NCBI GenBank assembly: GCA_016795285.1
Contig: JAEUIC010000011.1
Span: 1 to 64,000 of the forward strand
Source: Planctomycetota bacterium
GTDB lineage: Bacteria > Planctomycetota > B15-G4 > SIAN01
Direction of reading: 5' to 3'
Length of the DNA: 64,000 nucleotides
Shown here: positions 38,721 through 45,542 of the stretch, piece after piece
Layout: every line of letters starts with the position of its first letter
How positions within the stretch are numbered: position 1 is the first letter of the stretch
The notes under the pieces: model-generated
Seen by the model: only the letters and a program-made list of their open reading frames with translations
Told to the model about the DNA's origin: nothing
The model's database searches: none
Program-made: the position numbers and the translations under genes

Positions 38721-39404
38721 TCACTGCCCATCGTGCACTGCATCGCGAGCCGCATCGCCTGCGTCACGGCGTTCTGCATTGCGCGCTTCAATGCGCGCCG
38801 CACCGCTATGGCTTCGACGCCAGCGGATCGCCCATTCCAGCACGTTCTTCGCCAGACGCTCTCCGCGCGGCGAGCCGACCGACTCGGGATGGAACTGCAC
38901 CGCGCACGCATCGCCGTCCACCCGCTCGATCGCCATTACCTCGCCCTCCGGAGTGGTCGCCGCCACGCGCAACGTCGCCGGCAGCGTCGCGCGCTCCGCC
39001 ACCAGCGAGTGGTAGCGCATCATCGCGACCGGGCTCTCGAGACCGGCGAAGAGGAAGTGGTCGGCGTGGTCGATCGGCCAGCTGCGACCGTGGCGCGGCG
39101 TCGTGCGCACCACGCGACCGCCCGCCTCCACCACCAGCAGCTGCAAGCCGAAGCAGACGCCGAAGAGCGGCGCCTTGCCGCGCAGCGCGGTGATCGCGGC
39201 GAGCGAGCGCCCCGCGTCGGCCGCCTTCGCCGGATGGCCGGGACCGGGTCCGAGCAGCAGCAGATCGGGCGGTGCCGCGGAGAGCGCCGCGACATCGAGC
39301 GCGCCACTCTCCACCACCTCCGGCAGCGCGCCGACCTGCTGCCCGAAGAGGTGGGCGAGGTTCCAGGTGAAGGAGTCGCGGTGGTCGACCAGCACGATCC
39401 TCAC
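38721..39404 (-). CDS. pabA: aminodeoxychorismate/anthranilate synthase, glutamine amidotransferase subunit
   Basis: 227 residues from a GTG that overlaps the pabB stop (GTGA). It is a class I glutamine amidotransferase: the nucleophile Cys is in FGVCFGLQLL near residue 81, with LLLGPGPGHP before it and the His-Glu pair in VQFHPESVGSP near residue 172. It gives ammonia to the partner that aminates chorismate. Coupling to the adjacent PabB-type subunit suggests folate rather than tryptophan synthesis, but the subunit may serve both. The C-terminal 25 residues extend past the family and are Ala/Arg-rich. Confidence 0.9.
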   Translation of the reverse strand: MRIVLVDHRDSFTWNLAHLFGQQVGALPEVVESGALDVAALSAAPPDLLLLGPGPGHPAKAADAGRSLAAITALRGKAPLFGVCFGLQLLVVEAGGRVVRTTPRHGRSWPIDHADHFLFAGLESPVAMMRYHSLVAERATLPATLRVAATTPEGEVMAIERVDGDACAVQFHPESVGSPRGERLAKNVLEWAIRWRRSHSGAARIEARNAERRDAGDAARDAVHDGQ

Positions 39405-40858
39405 GGCGCGCCGCCTTTGCGGTGCGCACCGCCGCACGCCGCGCTGCTTGCGCCACCGCTCGCAGCCGCCTCCGCCGCCAGCGCGCGCAGCAGCGGCGCC
39501 GCCTTGGCGCGGCTCTCCTCCCACTCCTCCTGCGATCGCGAGTCCCAGACCAGCCCGCCGCCCACCTGCACGCGCGCCTCGCCCTGCGCGCACGCCGCCG
39601 TGCGGATCACCACCGACCAATCGCAGCGACCGTCCGCCGCGAGGTAGCCGAGGATCCCCGAGTAGGGCCCGCGCGGCCCCTCCTCGAGCTCGCGGAGCAG
39701 CTCGATCGCGCGCACCTTCGGCGCACCGGTCATCGAGCCGGGCGGGAAGGCGGAGTCGAGCAGGTCGGCGACCGTGCGTCCCGCCGCGAGCCGCCCCTCG
39801 ATCACCGAGACCATCTGCAGCAGCGTCGCGTGCTCCTCGATCAGCGCCGGCTGCGCCGCTCGCACGCTGCCGAGCGCGGCGACGCGGCCGAGGTCGTGGC
39901 GCAGCAGGTCGGCGATCATCAGGTTCTCGGCGAGCGCCTTCGCGCTGCCCTGGAGCGCGCGCGAGGCGGCGGCGCACGCCTCGGCATCCTGCGGCCGCAG
40001 CGCGGTCCCCTTCATCGGGCGCGCCTCGATGCGCCCGTCGCGATCGACGCGCAGGAAGCGCTCGGGCGAGCAGGAGACGAGCGTCGCCGCGCCGCTCTCG
40101 AAGTAGGCGGAGAAGGGCGCCTTGTGGTCGCGGCGCAGGCGCAACCAGAGGTCGAACGGATCGCCGGCGAGGCGGCGCCGCAGCGGATAGGTGAAGCAGA
40201 GCTGGTAGCTGTCGCCGGCCTCGAGCGCGGCGCGCGCGCGGGCGAAGCGCGCGTCGTAGTCGGCGAAGGGGAAGTCGGCGGACTGGAACGGATCGGCGGC
40301 GGACGCGGGCGGCGGCCCCGGCTCTTCCGGCGGCGCGGTCGCGGCGAGCTCCTCGATCCAGTGCGCCGCCTGCGCGGCGTCGCGCGTCCAGAGCTCGCCC
40401 GGCGCGCCGGGTTCGCGCCAGCGCACCACCACGTCGGTGAGCAGGAAGTCGCCATCGAGGAACGGCGCGAGCCGCGGCAGCGACGGATCGGCGCGACACT
40501 CGTAGCCGAAGCAGCCGAAGGCGCCGAGCGGCGGCGCGTCGGCCGGCAGCGGCGCGAAGGCGAGCTCGGCCACCGCCTGCTGCAACGCGTGGAATGGCGT
40601 CGAACCGCCGAGCTGCACGCCCCGCCGCGAGCCGACCACCGCCGCCCCGCCGCCCGGCCGCAACGGCTCGAGCGAGCAGGCGCCGCGCTGCACCGTGAAG
40701 CGGGCGAGCGGCAGCCCGGCCACCAGCGTCTGCGCGCCGTGCGCCGCGCTCGGCACGCCGGTCTCGAGCGCCACCACCGGCCCGCGCCGCCGCCACGCCG
40801 CCACCACGACGGGCGGCGTGCAGCGCTCGGGCAGGAGATGCGGCCGCCAGGGCGTCAT
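39401..40858 (-). CDS. pabB: aminodeoxychorismate synthase component I (PabB/TrpE family)
   Basis: 485 residues from ATG 40858. The chorismate-binding domain covers about 195-465 with PMKGTALR, SCSPERFLRVD, LAENLMIADLLRHDLGRV, FPPGSMTGAPKVRAIELL and YSGILGYLA, all standard. PabB makes 4-amino-4-deoxychorismate for folate. Many PabB proteins carry PIKGT, with the key Lys; here it reads PMKGT with the Lys kept, favouring PabB over TrpE (PIAGT). An upstream TACCAT nine bases before the ATG suggests a near-leaderless start. Confidence 0.9.
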   Translation of the reverse strand: MTPWRPHLLPERCTPPVVVAAWRRRGPVVALETGVPSAAHGAQTLVAGLPLARFTVQRGACSLEPLRPGGGAAVVGSRRGVQLGGSTPFHALQQAVAELAFAPLPADAPPLGAFGCFGYECRADPSLPRLAPFLDGDFLLTDVVVRWREPGAPGELWTRDAAQAAHWIEELAATAPPEEPGPPPASAADPFQSADFPFADYDARFARARAALEAGDSYQLCFTYPLRRRLAGDPFDLWLRLRRDHKAPFSAYFESGAATLVSCSPERFLRVDRDGRIEARPMKGTALRPQDAEACAAASRALQGSAKALAENLMIADLLRHDLGRVAALGSVRAAQPALIEEHATLLQMVSVIEGRLAAGRTVADLLDSAFPPGSMTGAPKVRAIELLRELEEGPRGPYSGILGYLAADGRCDWSVVIRTAACAQGEARVQVGGGLVWDSRSQEEWEESRAKAAPLLRALAAEAAASGGASSAACGGAHRKGGAP

Positions 40859-40867
40859 GGCCGCGGG

Positions 40868-40873
40868 ATGGTA
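40868..40873 (-). promoter_or_regulatory. probable -10 element (TACCAT) of pabB-pabA
   Basis: TACCAT on the minus strand is followed by CCCGCGGCC and then the ATG at 40858, a 9-base gap like those before the glyA-gcvT fusion and the double ThyX gene. Confidence 0.4.
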
Positions 40874-40964
40874 GCGCGCCGGCGCGAGCCCTTGCCGATC
40901 GGCAGCGCGCGGGCCAGCATCGCGTGCGCCCGGTCGGCCCCGTTCGCTCGCGCCGGAGGATCCG

Positions 40965-42095
40965 ATGGATTGCCGCTTCGTGTCGCGCTGCCTCCTCCCG
41001 CTGCTGTTCAGCGTCGCGCCGCTGGCGCCGACGCGCGACGGCGACGATGCGTTGGCCGCGATGACGGCGCGCAGCGCGAAGCTCGAGCGGGTGCGCGTGC
41101 TGGTGCGCAACGAGACGCGGCTGCGCGACGGCGCGCCGACCGTGCGCTACTTCGAGAGCTTCATCGACGTGCGCGGCGGCCGCGTGCGCACGCAGGTGCG
41201 CGACTTCGGACGCGCGACGCCCCATCTCGTCTCGGTCTACGCCGACGGCCTGTTGCGCGTGCGCCAGCTCGAGTGCGGCGAGACGGCGGAGCAGTCGCGC
41301 CCGTTCGCGCTCGGCGAGGCGCTGAGCGCGACGGCGGCCGGCGAGCTCGCCGCGGCCGCCTTCCTCGGCCGCCCGCCGAGCTTCGCCGCCGCGCCCGGCA
41401 AGGCGACCCTCGCCGACGGCGGCGAGGCGATCGGCGGCGTCGGCTGCACGCGCGTCACGCTGCCCGGCGCACAACCGGTCGACCTCTGGATCGGCGACGG
41501 CGACGGCTTCCCGCGCCGCGTCCGCGGCAAGTCGGGCCCGCTCGAACTCGAGGAGACGGTGGTCGAGCTCGACCTCGCGCCCGACTTCCGCGCGGTCGAG
41601 TTCGCGCTGCCGCTCCCCGAGGGGGCGCCGCGGCTCGACATGGCCGCAGCGCGCCGCGCGTGGGCGAAGCTCGGCCCCGAGGAGGCGCGCTGGCCGCAGC
41701 CGGGCGACGACTCGCCCGACTTCGCCGGCGTCGACCTCGAAGGGAAGGTGCGGCTCCTCTCCGAGACGGCCGAGCAGGAGGTGGTGCTCGCCTTCTGGAA
41801 CCACGAGCTGCCGGCGTCGGTCGACGGCGCGGCGGCGTTCGAGGCGGCGTGGCGCGAACGCGGCGCGAAGCCGCTGCTCTTCTGGCATGTCGCCGCCGGG
41901 CGCGATCGCGCCGCGGTGCTCTCCGCGGTCGGCCGTGCCTCGCTGCGCGAGATGGTCGTGGTGGCCGGCGAGCACGCGAAGAACGCCTTCGCGCAGTTCT
42001 CGATCTGGCGCTGCCCGGTCTACGTCCGCCTCTCCGACCTGCAGGTGGTCGAGGTGACCGCCGACCTCGCGCAGGCGAAGCGGTGGCTGCGGTGA
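40965..42095 (+). CDS. exported LolA-like protein fused to a cysteine-less thioredoxin-fold domain
   Basis: 376 residues with a short signal peptide (about 1-22) and GGAGGA before the ATG. Residues about 25-205 look like the LolA/LppX beta-barrel half (LRDGAPTVRYFESFIDVRGGRVRTQV ... VDLWIGDGDGFPRRVRGKSG). Residues about 245-376 follow the TlpA/AhpC layout (SPDFAGVDLEGKVRLLSETAEQEVVLAFWNHELP ... FSIWRCPVYVRLSDL). The place of the CxxC motif reads WNHELP, so it cannot act as a thiol oxidoreductase. It may bind lipoproteins or act as a chaperone. The assignment of both halves is tentative. Confidence 0.65.
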   Translation: MDCRFVSRCLLPLLFSVAPLAPTRDGDDALAAMTARSAKLERVRVLVRNETRLRDGAPTVRYFESFIDVRGGRVRTQVRDFGRATPHLVSVYADGLLRVRQLECGETAEQSRPFALGEALSATAAGELAAAAFLGRPPSFAAAPGKATLADGGEAIGGVGCTRVTLPGAQPVDLWIGDGDGFPRRVRGKSGPLELEETVVELDLAPDFRAVEFALPLPEGAPRLDMAAARRAWAKLGPEEARWPQPGDDSPDFAGVDLEGKVRLLSETAEQEVVLAFWNHELPASVDGAAAFEAAWRERGAKPLLFWHVAAGRDRAAVLSAVGRASLREMVVVAGEHAKNAFAQFSIWRCPVYVRLSDLQVVEVTADLAQAKRWLR

Positions 42096-42123
42096 CGCGC
42101 GCGGCCGCCGGCGCGCGGCGCGC

Positions 42124-43734
42124 TCAGATCGTCCGCTCGTAGCGCTCGAGGGCGAGCTTCCAGACCGGCACGCCGCAGTAGCGATCGCCCTCGGGGCAGT
42201 AGGGCGTCACGCCGCCGCGCAGCCGCAGCAGGCAGGGGGCGCCGAGTTCTGCGCCGATGCGCGGGTCGACCGCCGCGATCTGCTGCGCCTCGTCGAGGCT
42301 CGCCGCGAAGATCTCCTCCTGCGCGTTGTAGCAGAGGCGCGAGACGAGCTTGTGGTGGAGCGCCAGCAGGTCGGCCGACTCGGTGAAGCGGATCGCCACC
42401 GCGTTCGGCAGCACGTACTCGGCGAACTCCTCGCTGACGCCCAACGCGCGCAGCCGCACGCGGCCGGCGAAGGCGCGCTCCATCGACTGCTCGTAGAGGC
42501 GGTGCGTGCGCGGCTCGAGGCGGACGAGCGCGGGCGTCAGGTAGTCGGGCTCGTCGCCGAGGTGGGCGGCGAGGATCGGCCGCGAGCCGGGAACCATGCG
42601 GTGGCGCTGGTCCTGCGAGTCGGCGGTGTGCGAGAGCTTCTTGCGGAAGGTGTAGCCGACGTGCTGCAGGCAGCGCGACAGCTTGCTGTGCATGCCGACC
42701 TTCAACGACTGGCCGAGCAGCGGGTTGCCGGCCGGCGAGAGCGCCAGCTTGATGGCGGCGTCGTCGGAGAGGGCGGCGCTCGGCAGCCCCAGCACCTCGC
42801 GCACCGCCGCGGCGAGCAGCGCCTCCTGCCCCTGCTTCCACGCCACGAGCTTCGACGTGCGCCCTTCGAGGCTCGCATCGAACTCGCGCCGGAAGGTCGC
42901 CGCCGCGCCCGACGCGCGCGCCGCCGCGAACGACTCGAAGGCGCGCCACTCGGGCGTCTCCTCGAGCGGCAGCGGCTCCTCGACCACGCGCTCGAAGAGC
43001 GGGTCGTGCTGCAGCACCGCGTCCAGCATCGAGCGCACCAGCCAGCGCTGCTCGAGCGGCGCGTCGAACTGGTCGCAGCTCCGGTGGTAGCGCAGCAGGG
43101 TGAGCGCGCTGATCGTGTGGTAGAGGTAGGCGTGGATCGCGACCGGCAGGACGTAGCGCGCGACCTCCTGCGCCTTCTTCTGGATCGCCGGGCGCCACTT
43201 GAGCTCGGCGGCGCGGCGCGCCGGGAAGCGGCGGAAGTACTCGGCGGCGGCGACGGGCGTCAGCGCCTCGGTGAGCTGCTGGTAGTCGGCGACGAGGCCG
43301 TCGCAGATCTCGCGGTAGGCGGCGAGCGCCGCCCCGTCGAGCGGCGGGATCGCGTAGTGGCCCGGCTTCACCGTGACGTAGCGCTGGCTCACCTGCTCGG
43401 AGTTGTAGAAGGCGTGGCTGTGCAGGAACGACCAGAGGCACTGGCGCGAGATGCGGTCGATGGTGAACTGGAAGTGGGCGTGCTGCAGCGTGGTGTGGTG
43501 GCCCGCCTGGTAGGTGCTGGCGGCGATGCGGTCGCGCTGCGCCGCCCGCTTGGCGCGCTGCTCGTCGTCGAGGCCATCGCCCGAGACGTCGGCGACCCGC
43601 AGCACCCCCTTCGCCGAGTAGCAGGTGCGCGCCGTCGCCACCGCGTTCTCGTAGGGGCGCGCGAAGGCGTTCTCGAGGCGGACGATCGGCACGCCGGAGA
43701 CGAACGGGACCAGCGGAGTCGTGGAGGTGCGCAT
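42124..43734 (-). CDS. tandem ThyX-like (FAD-dependent thymidylate synthase family) protein
   Basis: 536 residues, about twice the usual ThyX length. The first half has ThyX landmarks: TLQHAHFQFTIDRISRQ, then S106-H-A ... S116-x-R-Y119 where RHR ... S-x-RY is expected, and LPVAIHAYLYHTISALTLL. The second half keeps QRHR (376-379) in SQDQRHRMVPGSRP and a FAD-side helix region, but not the S-x-RY block. The two halves thus keep complementary parts of the signature. It may make dTMP from dUMP with methylene-tetrahydrofolate as an intramolecular dimer, or have a changed role. No thyA is in the window. Confidence 0.78.
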   Translation of the reverse strand: MRTSTTPLVPFVSGVPIVRLENAFARPYENAVATARTCYSAKGVLRVADVSGDGLDDEQRAKRAAQRDRIAASTYQAGHHTTLQHAHFQFTIDRISRQCLWSFLHSHAFYNSEQVSQRYVTVKPGHYAIPPLDGAALAAYREICDGLVADYQQLTEALTPVAAAEYFRRFPARRAAELKWRPAIQKKAQEVARYVLPVAIHAYLYHTISALTLLRYHRSCDQFDAPLEQRWLVRSMLDAVLQHDPLFERVVEEPLPLEETPEWRAFESFAAARASGAAATFRREFDASLEGRTSKLVAWKQGQEALLAAAVREVLGLPSAALSDDAAIKLALSPAGNPLLGQSLKVGMHSKLSRCLQHVGYTFRKKLSHTADSQDQRHRMVPGSRPILAAHLGDEPDYLTPALVRLEPRTHRLYEQSMERAFAGRVRLRALGVSEEFAEYVLPNAVAIRFTESADLLALHHKLVSRLCYNAQEEIFAASLDEAQQIAAVDPRIGAELGAPCLLRLRGGVTPYCPEGDRYCGVPVWKLALERYERTI

Positions 43735-43744
43735 CGGGCGGGGC

Positions 43745-43750
43745 AGGATA
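43745..43750 (-). promoter_or_regulatory. probable -10 element (TATCCT) of the double ThyX gene
   Basis: TATCCT on the minus strand is followed by GCCCC GCCCG and the ATG at 43734, leaving a 10-base gap. Confidence 0.4.
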
Positions 43751-43789
43751 GGCGGAGCGGCGCGCCGTTGCGATCGCGGCGCCGCCCGC

Positions 43790-44551
43790 TCAGCGCCGGA
43801 AGGTGATGGCGTCGCGGGCGAGCTGATCGACCTTCTCGTTGCGCGGGTCGCCCGAGTGGCCGCGCACCTTGACGAGCTTCAGGTCGGGGAACTGCGCCAT
43901 CAGCGCCTGCACGCGCGCGATCAGCGGCCGGTTCTCCTTCGCCTTCCACCCCTCGGAGAGGACGCCGATCGCGTACTGGCTGTCGGTGTGGAGCCGCACC
44001 GGGACGTCGCGGTTCTTCACCGCCTCGAGCCCCGCTTCGATGGCGGTCAGCTCGGCGATGTTGTTGGTGCCGTCGCCGAGGAAGCGGGAGATCTCCTTGC
44101 TCTGCCCGCGCCACTCGAGCAGCACGCCGATGCCGGCCGGCCCCGGGTTGCCGAAGCAGGAGCCGTCGGCGTAGATCACCAGCACCTCGCGCCCGCCGGC
44201 GCCGCTCGCCGCGACGGTCGGCGCCCCGCCGGCGCCCCCCTTCTTCGCGCGCGGCTTGGCCGGCGCGCGCGGTCGCGCCGCGCGCTTCTTCTTCGCGGTG
44301 GGCGCGGCGGCAGCGCCCGCGTCGGCGCCGCCCCCCGCCGCCTCGCTCGCCGCGGCGGCCGCGCGGGCCGCGGCGACCGCCATCTCGGGCGGCAGGTCGC
44401 GCAGCTCGCGCTCCTTCGCGCTGTAGCTCGTCGCGTCCTCGCGCCGGTAGCGGATCTGGACCAGTCCGCGCGCGTCGACGACCAGCGCGCCCGACTCGTC
44501 GGCGTCGGCCCAGACCTTGCCGTTGCGGTAGAGCTTGCGGACCTGCGCCAT
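43790..44551 (-). CDS. rnhA: ribonuclease HI with N-terminal extension
   Basis: 253 residues. The RNase H domain (about 120-253) has all four acidic residues in order: YADGSCFGNPGPAGIG, NIAELTAIEAGL, LHTDSQYAIGVL and GHSGDPRNEKVDQLA. It cuts RNA in RNA-DNA hybrids. The first 55 residues (VRKLYRNGKVWADADESGALVVDARGLVQIRYR) form a small beta-rich domain that I do not recognise, joined by a Lys/Ala/Pro-rich linker of about 60 residues. It is not the usual hybrid-binding domain as far as I can see. The linker may bind nucleic acid. Confidence 0.9.
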   Translation of the reverse strand: MAQVRKLYRNGKVWADADESGALVVDARGLVQIRYRREDATSYSAKERELRDLPPEMAVAAARAAAAASEAAGGGADAGAAAAPTAKKKRAARPRAPAKPRAKKGGAGGAPTVAASGAGGREVLVIYADGSCFGNPGPAGIGVLLEWRGQSKEISRFLGDGTNNIAELTAIEAGLEAVKNRDVPVRLHTDSQYAIGVLSEGWKAKENRPLIARVQALMAQFPDLKLVKVRGHSGDPRNEKVDQLARDAITFRR

Positions 44552-44568
44552 CAGCGACCCCCGGACCT

Positions 44569-44601
44569 CGCGAACCGTTCGCGGCGCCGCGACCGGTCGC
44601 G
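44569..44601. promoter_or_regulatory. two palindromes in a divergent promoter region
   Basis: CGCGAA-ccg-TTCGCG (44569-44583) and the 14-base perfect palindrome CGCGACCGGTCGCG (44588-44601) lie between rnhA and the unknown gene at 44733. They could be operators, or chance in GC-rich DNA. Confidence 0.3.
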
Positions 44602-44732
44602 CGCCGGGCCGCCATTCTGCCGTCGCCCGCCCGTGAAGGGTTTTCCCGCTCCACTCCGAGCGGACCGCCGACCGATCAGCCGCACAGACACCGCGCGACG
44701 GCCGAACGGCAGCGCGCCTCGGAGCATCCCGA

Positions 44733-45494
44733 ATGGCCGACGTTCGCGCGGCCCACGTGGCCTACCAGGTCTACTCGTCGAATCCGGCGGCGATCGCGCC
44801 GTCGGAGCTCGCCGCCATCCTCGCACGCCACCCGGTCGCCACCGGCAACCTCGACCTCGCGAGCTTCCACGGCGCCGACGCGGCGCGCTTCGCCCGCGAG
44901 TCGCTGCCGGCCGCCGGCGACTTCACGCCGCCGCTCGACTTCGAGGCGTACGCGCGGCTGCGCCAGGCGAAGTCGATCTGGAGCGTCGACGCCAGCGAGG
45001 TGGAGCCGGAGGACCTCGGCTACCTGCGCTGCGCGCTGCTCGTCGCCGGCGAGATCGCCGCCACCACCGGCGGGATGGTGGTCGACGCGCTCTCCTACGC
45101 CGTGATGGGCGCCTCCGACATCGTCCGCGAGCTCGATCGCGCCTTCGATCCGCAGCGCCACGTGATGATCCACGTCGAGCGCAGCGCGCGCCCCTGGTTC
45201 GTCCACACCCACGGCATGGAGAAGTTCGGCCACGCCGACTTCGAGCTGCACGGCGTGCCGCGCGCCTCGATCGAGGTCGCCCGCCGGCTGCTGCGCCACC
45301 TGGTCGCAGCCGTGGTCGCGGGCGGACAGTTCAACGAGGGCGAGCAGACGCAGCTCTGCGGCTTCCACTTCGCGTTCGGCCGCTCGGAATGCGAGGACGC
45401 CAGCCACTTCAGCCAGGGCAGCCTCTGCCTGCGCAGCTTCCGCCTGGTCGCCGGCCTCGCGACGCCCGAGATGGAAGGGATGCTGATCGCCTGA
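44733..45494 (+). CDS. unknown soluble protein
   Basis: 253 residues with GGAG before the ATG and no signal peptide or membrane helix. A striking central block reads WFVHTHGMEKFGHADFELHGVP near residues 162-183, with a conserved-looking His-x-His. Other blocks are SIWSVDASEVEPEDLGYLRCALLVAGEIAATTGGMVVDALSYAVM and QLCGFHFAFGRSECEDASHF. The layout recalls uncharacterised domains of the DUF2314/DUF4261 neighbourhood, but I cannot confirm the family. The His and Cys residues might bind metal. Function unknown. Confidence 0.65.
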   Translation: MADVRAAHVAYQVYSSNPAAIAPSELAAILARHPVATGNLDLASFHGADAARFARESLPAAGDFTPPLDFEAYARLRQAKSIWSVDASEVEPEDLGYLRCALLVAGEIAATTGGMVVDALSYAVMGASDIVRELDRAFDPQRHVMIHVERSARPWFVHTHGMEKFGHADFELHGVPRASIEVARRLLRHLVAAVVAGGQFNEGEQTQLCGFHFAFGRSECEDASHFSQGSLCLRSFRLVAGLATPEMEGMLIA

Positions 45495-45498
45495 GAGC

Positions 45499-45540
45499 GC
45501 GGGCGCGGGCGCGGAGGCAGACGCGGACGCGGACGCGACC
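45499..45540. repeat. imperfect hexanucleotide repeat, about seven copies
   Basis: Seven units close to GCGGRC run through the gap between two convergent stop codons. Such short repeats can vary in length between strains. Confidence 0.6.
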
Positions 45541-45542
45541 GA

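Noticed and set aside
38592..39647. Plus-strand protein gene behind the TATCAT element
   Set aside because: The frame is antisense to pabA/pabB, Arg/Ser-rich and without domains; a non-coding RNA explains the promoter better.
45499..45540. CRISPR-like or regulatory repeat array
   Set aside because: The units are only six bases with no spacers; it is a simple hexanucleotide repeat in a short convergent gap.
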